Origin: an uncultured Geobacter sp.
GTDB lineage: Bacteria > Desulfobacterota > Desulfuromonadia > Geobacterales > DSM-12255
Assembly (NCBI GenBank): GCA_937871715.1
Contig: CALMOE010000296.1
Span: forward strand, 1-33,383
Direction of reading: 5' to 3'
DNA length: 33,383 nucleotides
Shown here: positions 1-7,842 of the stretch, in pieces
Position numbering within the stretch: position 1 is the first letter of the stretch
How the letters are laid out: every line of letters begins with the position of its first letter
The notes under the pieces: generated by a model
Told to the model about the DNA's origin: nothing
The model's input: only the letters and a program-made list of their open reading frames with translations
Databases searched by the model: none
Made by a program: the position numbers and the translations under genes

Positions 1-43
1 TTTCTGCCTGTCTCGTGGGCTCGGAGATGTGTATAAGAGACAG
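1..43. other. Illumina Nextera adapter remnant (sequencing artefact)
   Basis: Bases 10-43 match the Illumina Nextera Read 2 transposase adapter over its full 34 nt as I recall it, and 25-43 are the 19-bp Tn5 mosaic end. Translated from base 15 it gives the spurious peptide MGSEMCIRDS, a known signature of untrimmed adapters. Bases 1-9 are of unknown origin. Genomic sequence therefore begins at 44. Confidence 0.97.
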
Positions 44-567
44 TGCATGGGGCGGGGCCGTTGGTCTCCCTGGCTGGAATCGACTCGGGTGCAAGCGAAA
101 CCGGGCGCATACCTTCTGCCTTGCAGGAAAAAGTGGAGCTTGGGGAGAGGGTCGTGTCTCAGGTAGTGGCTGGCCTCGATCTGCACAGGCCGCAGGGGGA
201 TGGCGAAATAACCATCAGGCTGCATCCGGAGGAGCTGGGGGAGCTTCGGATCAACCTGCGTCTGGAAAACAGCCAGCTGAGCGTGGAGATAACCGCCGAG
301 AAGGGGGTGGTGAGGAGTGCCCTCATGGAGAATCTGGATCACCTCAAAGAGGCCCTCGGCCGCCAGCAGCTGATGGTGGAGAGCTTCTCGGTCTCATCGT
401 CCGCAGGGGATTGGGCCGGCCACGGGAAGAGGGATGGCTACCGCCCTTTCCAAGGCCGACCCTACGAAGCAGTTGAGCCCGATCCCCGTGAAATGGATGG
501 CGGGAGTGCAGCGCTGCTCCATGTTGCGGATGTGGATGAGCATTCAATGGTGAGTATAAGGTTGTAG
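44..567 (+). CDS. fliK: Flagellar hook-length control protein FliK, C-terminal part (5' truncated)
   Basis: FliK is the secreted molecular ruler that measures the hook and, through its C-terminal domain, makes FlhB switch export from rod/hook to filament substrates. About 174 residues remain. They hold the conserved Flg_hook C-terminal domain: the stretch around GEITIRLHPEELGELRINLR is characteristic, followed by LSVEITAEKGVVRSAL and a Gln/Ser-rich tail. The N-terminal ruler region is missing because the contig starts at an adapter, so the apparent GTG at 43 is not a real start. flgD follows 17 bp later, the usual fliK-flgD-flgE order. The family call is firm; the total length is unknown. Confidence 0.9.
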
Positions 568-584
568 GGACAAAGGGGGATGAC

Positions 585-1247
585 ATGTTAGGCGAGATCT
601 CAACCGTATCGGCTGCCGCGGATGGGGCAGCGGCAATGAAGAAGGCCACCGGGCTGAACAAGGACGATTTCCTCAGGCTTTTCATGGCCCAGATGCAGAA
701 CCAGGACCCCTTAAACCCGCAGGACGGCTCCCAGTTCATAACCCAACTGGCCCAACTCACCCAGGTGGAGCAGTCCTATAACACCAATAGCAATCTGGCT
801 AAAATACTGGCTGCTTTTCAGGATGCGTCGAGCCTCTCCCTGGTGTCGTTCATCGGCAAGCAGGCACTTGTCCGCGGCAACAGCATCTCCATGACGGAAG
901 GGAGCCAGCCCCTTCTCTCCTTCAATCTCCCCTCGGCTGCAACGACCCTGAATGTGGAGATAAGGGATGGGAAGGGTGTACTGGTGAGAACCATCAGCAG
1001 CGGTGAGCAGGGGGCAGGTGACGGTTCTGTCCTGTGGGATGGGAAGGACGATGGCGGCAAGCCGCTCCCTGCCGGAACTTATCGCTTTTCTGTAACAGCC
1101 ACGGGCAAGGATGGCAGCAGCTTCAGTGGAGCCCCCTACATGGAGGCAACCGTTACCGCTGTCCGCTATGACAGCGGCAGGGCCATCTTGAACTGTGGTC
1201 CTTTGGAGGTGCAGGTTGCCGATCTAATCGCCGTCAAGGGTAATTGA
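585..1247 (+). CDS. flgD: Flagellar hook assembly (capping) protein FlgD
   Basis: FlgD is exported to the tip of the growing hook, where it forms the cap under which FlgE subunits polymerise. It is later replaced by FlgK. The 220-residue protein has the conserved N-terminal scaffold segment at about residues 25-70, with the signature DDFLRLFMAQMQNQDPLNP and a following TQLAQLTQVEQ. It then has a FlgD Ig/tudor-like region (about 85-200) with the DGKDDGGKPLPAGTYRF motif typical of the family. Length is normal (E. coli 231). ATG at 585 is preceded by a purine-rich AAAGGGGGA. It lies between fliK and flgE. Confidence 0.95.
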   Translation: MLGEISTVSAAADGAAAMKKATGLNKDDFLRLFMAQMQNQDPLNPQDGSQFITQLAQLTQVEQSYNTNSNLAKILAAFQDASSLSLVSFIGKQALVRGNSISMTEGSQPLLSFNLPSAATTLNVEIRDGKGVLVRTISSGEQGAGDGSVLWDGKDDGGKPLPAGTYRFSVTATGKDGSSFSGAPYMEATVTAVRYDSGRAILNCGPLEVQVADLIAVKGN

Positions 1248-1318
1248 CCACTCCCGGTTGGAGTGAAGCGATACGCCGACTCAAGTTGGCATAACCAAGC
1301 ATTAAAGGAGGATTTACA

Positions 1319-2128
1319 ATGAGCATCACATCCGCAATGTACAGCGCCATTACCGGTCTCTCCGCCAACAGCGAAGCAATGAGCGTCATCAGCAACAACA
1401 TCTCCAATGTCAATACTGTCGGCTTCAAGAGCAGCCGGGCGCTCTTTTCCGACATGCTGTCGTCAACGATCGGCAACGACTCCCAGATAGGCAGCGGCGC
1501 GCTGATCCAGCAGGTGGACAATGTCTTCAGCCAGGGCTCATTCGAGACGACCGGGCAGGTCACTGATCTGGCAATCCAGGGCGACACATTCTTCTCCCTC
1601 GGCGCACCGTCAGCAACCGGAGCCCAGAGTGTCAACTCAATGTATTTCACCCGCGCCGGGGCATTCCATGTGGATGGCAACAACTATCTGGTCAACCCCG
1701 ACGGCTATCGGGTCCTCGACGAGGCTCTCAAACCCGTTGTCTTCGATACGACCAATGCGCCAGCAGGCTTCACCAAAATAGTCTCCATAGACGATGTGGG
1801 GACCATTACCTACCTGGACAACACCGGCGCCCAGCAGAGTTACGGCACCAGAATCGGTGTGGCGACGATCCCGGACGAGAGCAGGATGGTCAAGGTAGGT
1901 GGGACTCTTTTCCAGGCAGGAGCTGTCACCGGCATAACAGCCACCAGTATTGCCGCGGCCAACGGCAATGACGAAAAGGTGCTGTCGAACAATCTGGAGC
2001 AGAGCAACGTGGACATGGCTACCCAGTTCGTCAAGATGATCCTTACCCAGCGTGCCTACTCGGCATGCTCGAAGGCAATCACCGCAGCTGATGAGATGAG
2101 CCAGGAGGTCATCAACATCAAGAGATAG
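1319..2128 (+). CDS. flgE: Flagellar hook protein FlgE (short form)
   Basis: FlgE polymerises into the curved hook, the universal joint between rod and filament. The 269-residue protein starts with the axial-protein N-terminus (AITGLSANSEAMSVISNNISNVNTVGFKSSR) and ends with the matching helix (TQRAYSACSKAITAADEM...INIKR). It has the mid motif LAIQGDTFFSLG. It is about 130 residues shorter than Salmonella FlgE and similar in size to Bacillus FlgE, so the outer D2 domain appears to be absent. It lacks the rod-specific insertion seen in the FlgG at 20691, which with its place after flgD favours FlgE over a rod protein. A strong AAAGGAGG precedes the ATG. One cysteine (about residue 250) lies in the C-terminal helix. 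Confidence 0.9.
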   Translation: MSITSAMYSAITGLSANSEAMSVISNNISNVNTVGFKSSRALFSDMLSSTIGNDSQIGSGALIQQVDNVFSQGSFETTGQVTDLAIQGDTFFSLGAPSATGAQSVNSMYFTRAGAFHVDGNNYLVNPDGYRVLDEALKPVVFDTTNAPAGFTKIVSIDDVGTITYLDNTGAQQSYGTRIGVATIPDESRMVKVGGTLFQAGAVTGITATSIAAANGNDEKVLSNNLEQSNVDMATQFVKMILTQRAYSACSKAITAADEMSQEVINIKR

Positions 2129-2162
2129 CCCGGGGCGGGGGTAAGGTGATGTCCTGGTGCCG

Positions 2163-2176
2163 GTCAAAAAGATGAC
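2163..2176. promoter_or_regulatory. FleQ-like box upstream of fliL
   Basis: The site reads GTCAAAAAGATGAC, a GTCA-N6-TGAC dyad. It resembles the FleQ box of Pseudomonas (GTCA-N6-TGAC, from memory). Its centre is about 140 bp before the predicted sigma-54 start site of fliL, a usual distance for an enhancer site. The same dyad occurs before flhA and before the regulator gene at 13174. Binding is inferred. Confidence 0.55.
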
Positions 2177-2283
2177 GCTCCATATGGTGGGAATCTGACG
2201 CCGAAGTTTCAGCCGTATGCGCGCGTGTTTGCGATGTTACGTGATTTCAGCTTGTTAGTTGGTTTTAACGGTTGTTGCTGCGG

Positions 2284-2299
2284 TGGCACTGTGGTTGCA
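2284..2299 (+). promoter_or_regulatory. Sigma-54 promoter of the fliL-flhB operon
   Basis: TGGCAC-N5-TTGCA with the invariant GG and GC exactly 10 bp apart, a near-perfect RpoN -24/-12 element. The predicted start site is near 2310, 42 bp before the fliL ATG. A small dyad (GGTTCA-tgc-TGAACC, 2300-2314) straddles the start site. Confidence 0.85.
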
Positions 2300-2351
2300 G
2301 GTTCATGCTGAACCGCGACGGGGCTTGGTAATAAAGGGTTGGGGAGACAAT

Positions 2352-2837
2352 ATGGCTGAAGGTGTTGAAGAGAAGAGTCAGGGCGGCAAGGGCGGCAAGC
2401 GCAGCAAGCTCATCATTATAATCGCCGTATCTCTCCTGGTTATTTTTCTGGCTGCCTCGTTTGCATACTATAAGTTTGCCGGCGAGAACGAGGCTGAAGC
2501 CGGGGGGGAGAAACAACCCCATGCGGGCAAGGAGCCAGAAGTGGTTTATCCCCTGGAGCCCTTTGTCGTGAATATCAATGAAAAGGAAGATATCCGCTAC
2601 CTGAAGGTGAAGGTGGAGTTCGGCATCAAGAGCGAGAAGGCCAAGGAGATGCTCGAAGCCCGCAAGGCGCCGTTGCGCGATGCCATCCTGGTTCTCCTCA
2701 CCACCAAGACATATGCCGACGTCCAGGAGCTGAGTGGCAAGAGCAAGTTGCGGGATGAGATTTTGTCAGCAGCCAATCGTATCATTCCAGAGGGTGGCGT
2801 GGCTAAGGTCTATTTCACGGATTTCGTGATCCAGTAA
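2352..2837 (+). CDS. fliL: Flagellar basal body-associated protein FliL
   Basis: FliL is an inner-membrane protein that surrounds or supports the stator units at the basal body. The chosen ATG gives 161 residues: a short cytoplasmic Lys/Gly-rich N-terminus (1-20), one membrane segment (about 21-42, LIIIIAVSLLVIFLAASFAYY) and a periplasmic stomatin-like FliL domain. That domain contains VVYPLEPFVVNINEKEDIRYLKVKVEFG and ends with VYFTDFVIQ, the classical family ending. The reading frame is open upstream to 2259, but ATG 2352 has a GGGGAG ribosome site 6-7 nt before it and lies downstream of the sigma-54 promoter. It is the first gene of the operon leading into fliM. Confidence 0.94.
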   Translation: MAEGVEEKSQGGKGGKRSKLIIIIAVSLLVIFLAASFAYYKFAGENEAEAGGEKQPHAGKEPEVVYPLEPFVVNINEKEDIRYLKVKVEFGIKSEKAKEMLEARKAPLRDAILVLLTTKTYADVQELSGKSKLRDEILSAANRIIPEGGVAKVYFTDFVIQ

Positions 2838-2851
2838 GCTGCGGTGGGGGG

Positions 2852-3820
2852 ATGGCAATGGAAAAGATCCTCAGCAGGGAAGAGATCGAAGAGCTTGTCA
2901 ATCTGGTTGCCCAGGGGCGGATCGATCCGGCAAGGGAGTTGGCCCGCCAGGGGGGGGTCGCCAATTACGACTTCTCCGGGATGGAGTACAGGTCATACTC
3001 CCTGCCGAACCTGGATCTCATCTATGACGGCTTCATCCGCTTCAACCGGGTTACCATGTCCAACCGGCTGCGGCGAATCGTCGAGATCAAGAAGGTCGTT
3101 GCAAAATCGTACAAATTCGACGACTTCCTCCCCACGCTGCCATCACCGGTATGCATGGCAATCTACAAGATCGAGCCGCTCAAGGGGGCGGCGCTGGTCG
3201 CAATGGACAGCAGCCTGGTCTTTTCCGTGGTTGACAGTGTTCTCGGAGGCTCAGGGCAGCCAATCGTTACCGCGGAAAACAGGTTGTTCACCTCCATAGA
3301 GCTCAGGCTGATGGAGAAGATCGTCAAGGATCTGCTCCTTGACATGGAGAAGGCGTGGGCTCCCCTTTACGCTACCAGGATGAACCTCCTGCGCATGGAG
3401 ATGAACCCCCGGCTCGTCAATATTGTCCCCTCCGAATATCAGGTGGTAGCCACTACCTTGAGATTCCAGATCGATGATCTTGTGGGCGATATGGTTTTCG
3501 CTATTCCCTACATGACCATTGAGCCGATCAGGGAGAAGTTGCGCAGCGGCCTCCCCTTCGACTCGATGGCTGTCGACCCGATGTGGTCCTGCAGGCTCTC
3601 CGATGAGATCTGCGAGGCTCCCATGGATATCAGGGTGGAGTTGGGGCGCTCAAATATCAACCTGGGCGAACTTCTCGACCTGCAGAAAGGTGACACCATC
3701 ATGCTCGACAAATACAGTCAAGGTGAGATGTCGGTCCTGGTGGGGGGGGTGGAGAAGTTTGTCGGGGTGCCGGGTATCCGGCACGGCAGCAAGGCGGTGC
3801 AGATAACGAAAAGTGCGTAG
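2852..3820 (+). CDS. fliM: Flagellar motor switch protein FliM
   Basis: FliM forms the middle of the C-ring and receives phosphorylated CheY to reverse the motor. The 322-residue protein opens with a CheY-binding peptide of the usual type (ILSREEIEELVNLV). The CheC-like middle domain follows (about 40-230, with DFSGMEYRSYSLPNLDLIYDGFIRFNR), then a C-terminal SpoA domain (about 245-318, IRVELGRSNINLGELLDLQKGDTIMLD). A second in-frame ATG at 2858 is possible. An eight-G run at 3742-3749 encodes part of VLVGGVEKF near the C-terminus and is a potential slippage site. Confidence 0.96.
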   Translation: MAMEKILSREEIEELVNLVAQGRIDPARELARQGGVANYDFSGMEYRSYSLPNLDLIYDGFIRFNRVTMSNRLRRIVEIKKVVAKSYKFDDFLPTLPSPVCMAIYKIEPLKGAALVAMDSSLVFSVVDSVLGGSGQPIVTAENRLFTSIELRLMEKIVKDLLLDMEKAWAPLYATRMNLLRMEMNPRLVNIVPSEYQVVATTLRFQIDDLVGDMVFAIPYMTIEPIREKLRSGLPFDSMAVDPMWSCRLSDEICEAPMDIRVELGRSNINLGELLDLQKGDTIMLDKYSQGEMSVLVGGVEKFVGVPGIRHGSKAVQITKSA

Positions 3821-3834
3821 ATGGGGGGGCGAGT

Positions 3835-4143
3835 GTGAGTGAAATCAGCGAGGTAGTTGAATTGCCAGAGGCCGGAAATGGTGCGAATAAGCTGGAGTTC
3901 ATCTTTGATATCCCCTTGCAGCTGACCGTGGAACTGGGCCGAAGCAAGCTCCTGGTGAAGGAGATCCTGCAACTGGGCCAGGGGGCTGTGGTGGAGCTGA
4001 ACAGGCTCGCCGGGGAGCCGCTGGATGTCTTCGTCAACTCCAAACTTGTTGCTCGCGGCGAGGCGGTTGTGGTCAATGAAAAACTGGGGATAAGGATTGT
4101 GGACATAGTCAGCTCCAAGGAGCGGATGGAGAAGATGCTATGA
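3835..4143 (+). CDS. fliN: Flagellar motor switch protein FliN
   Basis: FliN forms the base of the C-ring and docks the export ATPase complex through FliH. The 102-residue protein is essentially one SpoA domain (about 25-98): FIFDIPLQLTVELGRSKL, then GQGAVVELNRLAGEPLDVFVNSKLVARGEAVVVNEKLGIRI. The start is GTG at 3835; the ATG at 3821 is followed by an in-frame stop, so no ATG start is possible. The last codons overlap the fliO start (ATGCTATGA), indicating translational coupling. Confidence 0.95.
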   Translation: MSEISEVVELPEAGNGANKLEFIFDIPLQLTVELGRSKLLVKEILQLGQGAVVELNRLAGEPLDVFVNSKLVARGEAVVVNEKLGIRIVDIVSSKERMEKML

Positions 4144-4907
4144 GGCACGTCGGGGCATTGTTGGCGACGCTGTTGCTAGTCCCCCTGGCAGAGGCTGCGG
4201 AGAAGGAGGCCGGGGACTTTTCTCTGCTAGGCAGCTTCGTACAGATGCTCGCCTCCCTGGCCCTGGTGCTCGGTGCGATTTTCCTTGTCCAGGCATTGTC
4301 GCGTCGCTGGCTGAATATGCGTGGCGGAGGGGGGGGCGAATCCAGGCACATAAGGTTGGTGGAGACCCGCTATCTGGCCCCGAAGAAGTCGCTGATGCTG
4401 GTGGAGGTAGGGGGGGAGTACCTGCTCCTGAGCGATGGTAACGAGGGTGTCCGGCTTATCAAGCAGGTGGAGGTTAAGGAGAGTGTTGAGCTCGGCAGCG
4501 TCAGCCAGGTGGCAGAGCCCCACTGCGGAACCGGTCCCGCAAGCGCGGGGAGGGGAGCATGGTGCTCTGCGACTGAGCTGCTCGACATACTGGTGCGGAA
4601 TGTGCGCAGGATCTTCGTTTCCGGGCGCAGCCTGGCAGTCACCGTGGCGGATAATCTCCCCTATGAGCGTCTGCGCTGCATTCGCCGTCTCCTGGTCCAG
4701 TCCGGACTTAGCTGTATCGCTTGCTGTCGGAGACTGGCAGTGGGCGTTTGGCAGAAGGTTAGCTATGAGCGCCTGCGAGAGATTCTCCTGCTGGCAGGGA
4801 TGTTTTCCGTAGTCGCCTGGAAGGTTCTCCGGGCATTGGCTGCCCGCCTCCCTTCCGGCAATCTGCGCTGCATACCTGCTCGCATAAGGAGCGGCCTGTT
4901 GCCATGA
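4140..4907 (+). CDS. fliO: Flagellar export protein FliO with an unusual repeat-bearing C-terminal extension
   Basis: FliO is a membrane chaperone that helps assemble the FliP ring of the export gate. Residues 1-20 look like a signal peptide and 31-52 form a membrane helix. The FliO cytoplasmic domain covers about 55-115 (IRLVETRYLAPKKSLMLVEVGGEYLLLS...GVRLIKQV). Most FliO proteins end near there; this one runs to 255 residues. From residue 163 it holds a 34-residue tandem repeat: R163-S-L-A...Y175ERLR, R197-R-L-A...Y209ERLR, and a degenerate R231-A-L-A...LRC. The tail is Arg/Leu-rich with several Cys. Both ends overlap neighbours (fliN, fliP) by ATGA junctions, which argues that the tail is translated in this frame. 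Its function is unknown. Confidence 0.85.
   Translation: MRHVGALLATLLLVPLAEAAEKEAGDFSLLGSFVQMLASLALVLGAIFLVQALSRRWLNMRGGGGGESRHIRLVETRYLAPKKSLMLVEVGGEYLLLSDGNEGVRLIKQVEVKESVELGSVSQVAEPHCGTGPASAGRGAWCSATELLDILVRNVRRIFVSGRSLAVTVADNLPYERLRCIRRLLVQSGLSCIACCRRLAVGVWQKVSYERLREILLLAGMFSVVAWKVLRALAARLPSGNLRCIPARIRSGLLP
4626..4904 (+). repeat. 102-bp tandem repeat encoding the FliO tail (2.7 units)
   Basis: Units start at 4626, 4728 and 4830, exactly 102 bp (34 codons) apart; the third lacks four codons and is degenerate. Units 1 and 2 share CTGGCAGT near the start and TATGAGCG-CTGCG at codons 13-17. By eye 13 of 34 residues are identical between units 1 and 2. Confidence 0.7.
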
Positions 4908-5659
4908 AACGCTGGAGCGGACCTGCAATCTACGCCCTTTTGTTGACGATTCTCACCTCTGCCGGTGCAACGGCGGAGCCGATCGCCATGCCGGACATCG
5001 GCGGGACAGTCGCCGGCCTGGCCACCCCCGGAGGGATCTCCTCGGTCATCCAGATACTGTTCATGATGACCGTGCTCTCCCTGGCGCCGGGAATACTCAT
5101 CATGACGACCTCCTTCACCCGCATCGTCGTGGTCCTATCCTTCCTGAGGAATGCCATGGGCACGCAGCAGGCCCCCTCAAACCAGATAGTCATCGGCCTG
5201 GCCCTGTTCCTGACCTTCTTCATAATGAGCCCAGTCTGGCAGCAGATCAACGTCCAGGCGGTGCAGCCTTACAAATCCAAGAAAATCAGCCAGGAGGAGG
5301 CCTTCAGGAGGGGTGTGAACCCGATCAGAAAGTTCATGCTTTCCCAGACCCGGGAAAAGGACCTCGCACTTTTCATGAGCCTGTCAAAGCTGCCACGGCC
5401 GAAGAGCCCGGCGGACATCCCGACACTGACGATCATCCCCGCCTTCATGGTTTCCGAACTCCGCACCGCTTTCCAGATTGGTTTCCTTCTCTACATACCT
5501 TTCATCGTGGTGGATATGGTGGTGGCATCGGTGCTCATGTCCATGGGGATGATGATGTTGCCGCCGGTCATGATATCGCTCCCTTTCAAGATACTTCTCT
5601 TCGTCCTGGTTGACGGTTGGGGGTTGGTCCTGGGGTCGCTCGTCAAGAGCTTTGCCTAG
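4904..5659 (+). CDS. fliP: Flagellar export gate protein FliP
   Basis: FliP forms the pentameric core of the type III export gate with FliQ and FliR. The 251-residue protein has an N-terminal signal peptide (about 1-24), the hallmark segment SLAPGILIMTTSFTRIVVVLSFLRNAMGTQQAPSNQ at about 59-94, and the C-terminal FMVSELRTAFQIGFLLYIPFIVVDMVVASVLMSMGMMMLPP. Four membrane helices are apparent. The ATG overlaps the fliO stop (ATGA). Length and motifs are canonical. Confidence 0.97.
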   Translation: MKRWSGPAIYALLLTILTSAGATAEPIAMPDIGGTVAGLATPGGISSVIQILFMMTVLSLAPGILIMTTSFTRIVVVLSFLRNAMGTQQAPSNQIVIGLALFLTFFIMSPVWQQINVQAVQPYKSKKISQEEAFRRGVNPIRKFMLSQTREKDLALFMSLSKLPRPKSPADIPTLTIIPAFMVSELRTAFQIGFLLYIPFIVVDMVVASVLMSMGMMMLPPVMISLPFKILLFVLVDGWGLVLGSLVKSFA

Positions 5660-5712
5660 TTAATGGCAGATGCAGGGTGCAGGCGGTTAATACAGCTCAA
5701 GGGAGATTTTCC

Positions 5713-5982
5713 ATGACGCCGGAACTGGTTGTTCAGTTGGCACGGAGGAGTTTCGAAACCGTACTAATACTCTCCGCGCCCCTTCTCGTCCTCAGCATTG
5801 TGGTCGGCCTGCTGGTGAGCATTTTTCAGACCGTTACCACCATCAATGAGGCTACCCTTACCTTTGTGCCGAAGATCGTTGCCGTGATGATCGGGATGCT
5901 GATCTTCTTCCCGTGGATGATGAGCTTCATGTGCGACTTCACCCGCCACGTTTTCGGGATGATAGCCACCCTGAGGCACTGA
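5713..5982 (+). CDS. fliQ: Flagellar export gate protein FliQ
   Basis: FliQ is the small two-helix subunit (four copies) wrapped around FliP/FliR in the export gate. ATG 5713 gives 89 residues, the family's normal size, starting MTPELVVQLARRSFETVLIL. The two membrane helices are at about 15-40 and 55-80, with TTINEATLTFVPKI between them. The frame is open upstream to 5617 inside fliP, but those residues do not belong to the family, and AAGGGAGA lies just before 5713. fliR begins 3 bp after the stop. Confidence 0.96.
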   Translation: MTPELVVQLARRSFETVLILSAPLLVLSIVVGLLVSIFQTVTTINEATLTFVPKIVAVMIGMLIFFPWMMSFMCDFTRHVFGMIATLRH

Positions 5983-5985
5983 CTG

Positions 5986-6771
5986 ATGCCCATTTCGCTG
6001 CCGCTGGTTACCCTTGAGCAGTTTATCCTCTTCATCCTGGTGATGGGGAGGATGGGGGGGATATTCTTCGTCATCCCCCTCTTCGGCGGCAAGGTGGTGC
6101 CGATGCGGATCAAGGCGGCAGTGGTGCTGGCAATGACCCTGCTCCTCTTCCCGATGCTGGCAGGCAGGTCTTCCCAGCTCCCCGGGGACCTACCCTCCCT
6201 CTTCATCATCGTGCTGAGCGAACTGCTCATCGGCCTGGCATTGGGGCTGCTCGCCAATGTGGTTTTCGCAGCCGTGGAGTTCTGCGGGCAGCTGCTCGGC
6301 ATGCAGATCGGTTTCGGCATGGCCACGATCTTCGATCCGACTTTCCAGACTCAGCAGACCCCGGTCAGCGGTTTCCAGAACCTGCTGGCAATGCTCATCT
6401 TTCTCTCTTTCGGCATCCATCACTTTTTCCTCTCCGCCCTGGTGGAGAGTTACCACTCCATCCCCATAGGGGGGGGGAGGCTGAATGGCGAGCTGGTCAG
6501 CTTTGTCATCAGCAGCACGGCAGGGGTCTTCACCCTGGCCGTGAAGCTGGCTGCACCGGTCATGGCGGCTCTCATGGCCTCCAGCATAGTCCTGGGGATC
6601 ATGGCCCGCTCCTTCCCCCAGATGAACGTATTCATGCTGAGCATGCCGATGAACATCGGCATAGGGCTGATCATTCTGGGGCTCTCACTGCCGGTGTTCA
6701 TCTCGGGGGTGGAGAGTGCCTTTGCCACAACCCTGCAACAGCTGAAGGCCGCGTTCAAGCTGCTCTCCTGA
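5986..6771 (+). CDS. fliR: Flagellar export gate protein FliR
   Basis: FliR completes the FliP5Q4R1 gate and contacts FlhB. The 261-residue protein has about six membrane helices and conserved segments such as RMGGIFFVIPLFG and GLLANVVFAAVEFCGQLLGMQIGFGMATIFDPTF. A nine-G run (6469-6477) encodes Gly-Gly-Gly in the loop before RLNGELVSF. That is the longest plus-strand G run seen in a coding region here and a potential frameshift point; the frame is intact in this copy. flhB follows after 9 bp. Confidence 0.96.
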   Translation: MPISLPLVTLEQFILFILVMGRMGGIFFVIPLFGGKVVPMRIKAAVVLAMTLLLFPMLAGRSSQLPGDLPSLFIIVLSELLIGLALGLLANVVFAAVEFCGQLLGMQIGFGMATIFDPTFQTQQTPVSGFQNLLAMLIFLSFGIHHFFLSALVESYHSIPIGGGRLNGELVSFVISSTAGVFTLAVKLAAPVMAALMASSIVLGIMARSFPQMNVFMLSMPMNIGIGLIILGLSLPVFISGVESAFATTLQQLKAAFKLLS

Positions 6772-6780
6772 AAACAAACC

Positions 6781-7842
6781 ATGTCCGATCACGACAAGAG
6801 CTCAAAAACCGAACAACCCACCGGCAAGCGGCTGGATGATGCCAGGCGGAAGGGTAACGTGCCGCGCAGTCAGGAGGTGACCACCATCGTCACCATCCTG
6901 GCTGCCGCGGCTGCTCTCTATTTCGGCGGCGGTTTCATGCTGTCGGTACTGAAGCAGAGCAGCAGGGAGCTTTTTGCCTCCCTGAACCCTGCACAGGTGA
7001 CCGAGGCGGGAGTATACTCCCTGATGCTCAAGACCTTTGCAACCCTTGCCCTGGTTCTGCTCCCCTTCCTCCTCATCCTCTGCTGTGTGGTCCTGGCTGC
7101 CAATGCCTGCCAGGGTGGGATCGTCATGGCAGGCGAGAGGCTTGCCATCGACCCTGCAAGACTGAACCCCGTCAACGGGATAAAGAGGGTCTTCAGCGGC
7201 GAATCGGCTTTCAACGTGCTCAAGTCCCTGTTGAAAACCGTCATTGTCGCTTACATGGCTTACAGGACCATGCGGGGCGAACTGGATGAGATCGTCTCCC
7301 TGACAGGAGACGTGCAAGGGATCGCCAGCTTCATCTGTTCCATATCGTTCAAGCTGGTTTTCCAGATTTGCGGGGTGATGATCGTCCTTGCGGTGCTCGA
7401 CGCCGTGCATGTCAGGTGGCAGCACAGAAGCAACCTGAGGATGACCAAGCAGGAGGTCAAGGATGAGTACAGGGAGACCGAGGGGGATCCGAAGGTCAAG
7501 GGGAGGATCAAGCAGCTCCATTTTGAGAGGGCCAGGCGGAGATTTGCCAGGGTCGTTCCTCAGGCTGACGTGATCATAACAAACCCGACCCATTATGCCG
7601 TGGCACTCAAGTACGATCGCGACAAGATGTGGGCGCCGGTTGTCCTGGCGAAGGGGGCCGACCACCTGGCGCTGAAGATCAGGGAGATTGCGCGGCAGAG
7701 CGGGGTGACCATTGTGGAGAACCGGTTCCTGGCGAGGGAGTTGTACGCCAAGGTGAAAGAGGGTGAGGAGATCCCGGAGGCGCTCTATACCGCAGTGGCT
7801 GAGGTGCTTGCCTATGTCTACGGCCTTAAGGGCAGGGTCTAG
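6781..7842 (+). CDS. flhB: Flagellar export switch protein FlhB
   Basis: FlhB is the substrate-specificity switch of the export apparatus and cleaves itself after FliK signals hook completion. The 353-residue protein starts with the family motif KTEQPTGKRLDDARRKGNVPRSQEV. It has four membrane helices (about 33-210) and a cytoplasmic domain with the autocleavage motif NPTH at residues 268-271 (ADVIITNPTHYAVALKYD). The C-terminus EIPEALYTAVAEVLAYVYGLKGR is canonical. It is the last gene of the run; its stop codon shares bases with the convergent cheB stop in the tetranucleotide CTAG. Confidence 0.97.
   Translation: MSDHDKSSKTEQPTGKRLDDARRKGNVPRSQEVTTIVTILAAAAALYFGGGFMLSVLKQSSRELFASLNPAQVTEAGVYSLMLKTFATLALVLLPFLLILCCVVLAANACQGGIVMAGERLAIDPARLNPVNGIKRVFSGESAFNVLKSLLKTVIVAYMAYRTMRGELDEIVSLTGDVQGIASFICSISFKLVFQICGVMIVLAVLDAVHVRWQHRSNLRMTKQEVKDEYRETEGDPKVKGRIKQLHFERARRRFARVVPQADVIITNPTHYAVALKYDRDKMWAPVVLAKGADHLALKIREIARQSGVTIVENRFLARELYAKVKEGEEIPEALYTAVAEVLAYVYGLKGRV

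Noticed and set aside
15-476. ORF of 153 codons starting MGSEMCIRDS
   Set aside because: It starts in the sequencing adapter and runs in the wrong frame of fliK; the MCIRDS peptide is an adapter signature.
1233-1248. GTCA-N8-TGAC dyad at the end of flgD
   Set aside because: Spacing differs from the N6 of the other three boxes, it overlaps coding sequence, and no sigma-54 promoter follows.
1287-1301. Possible sigma-54 promoter before flgE (TGGCATAACCAAGC)
   Set aside because: GG and GC are 9 rather than 10 bp apart and the -12 half lacks TTGC.
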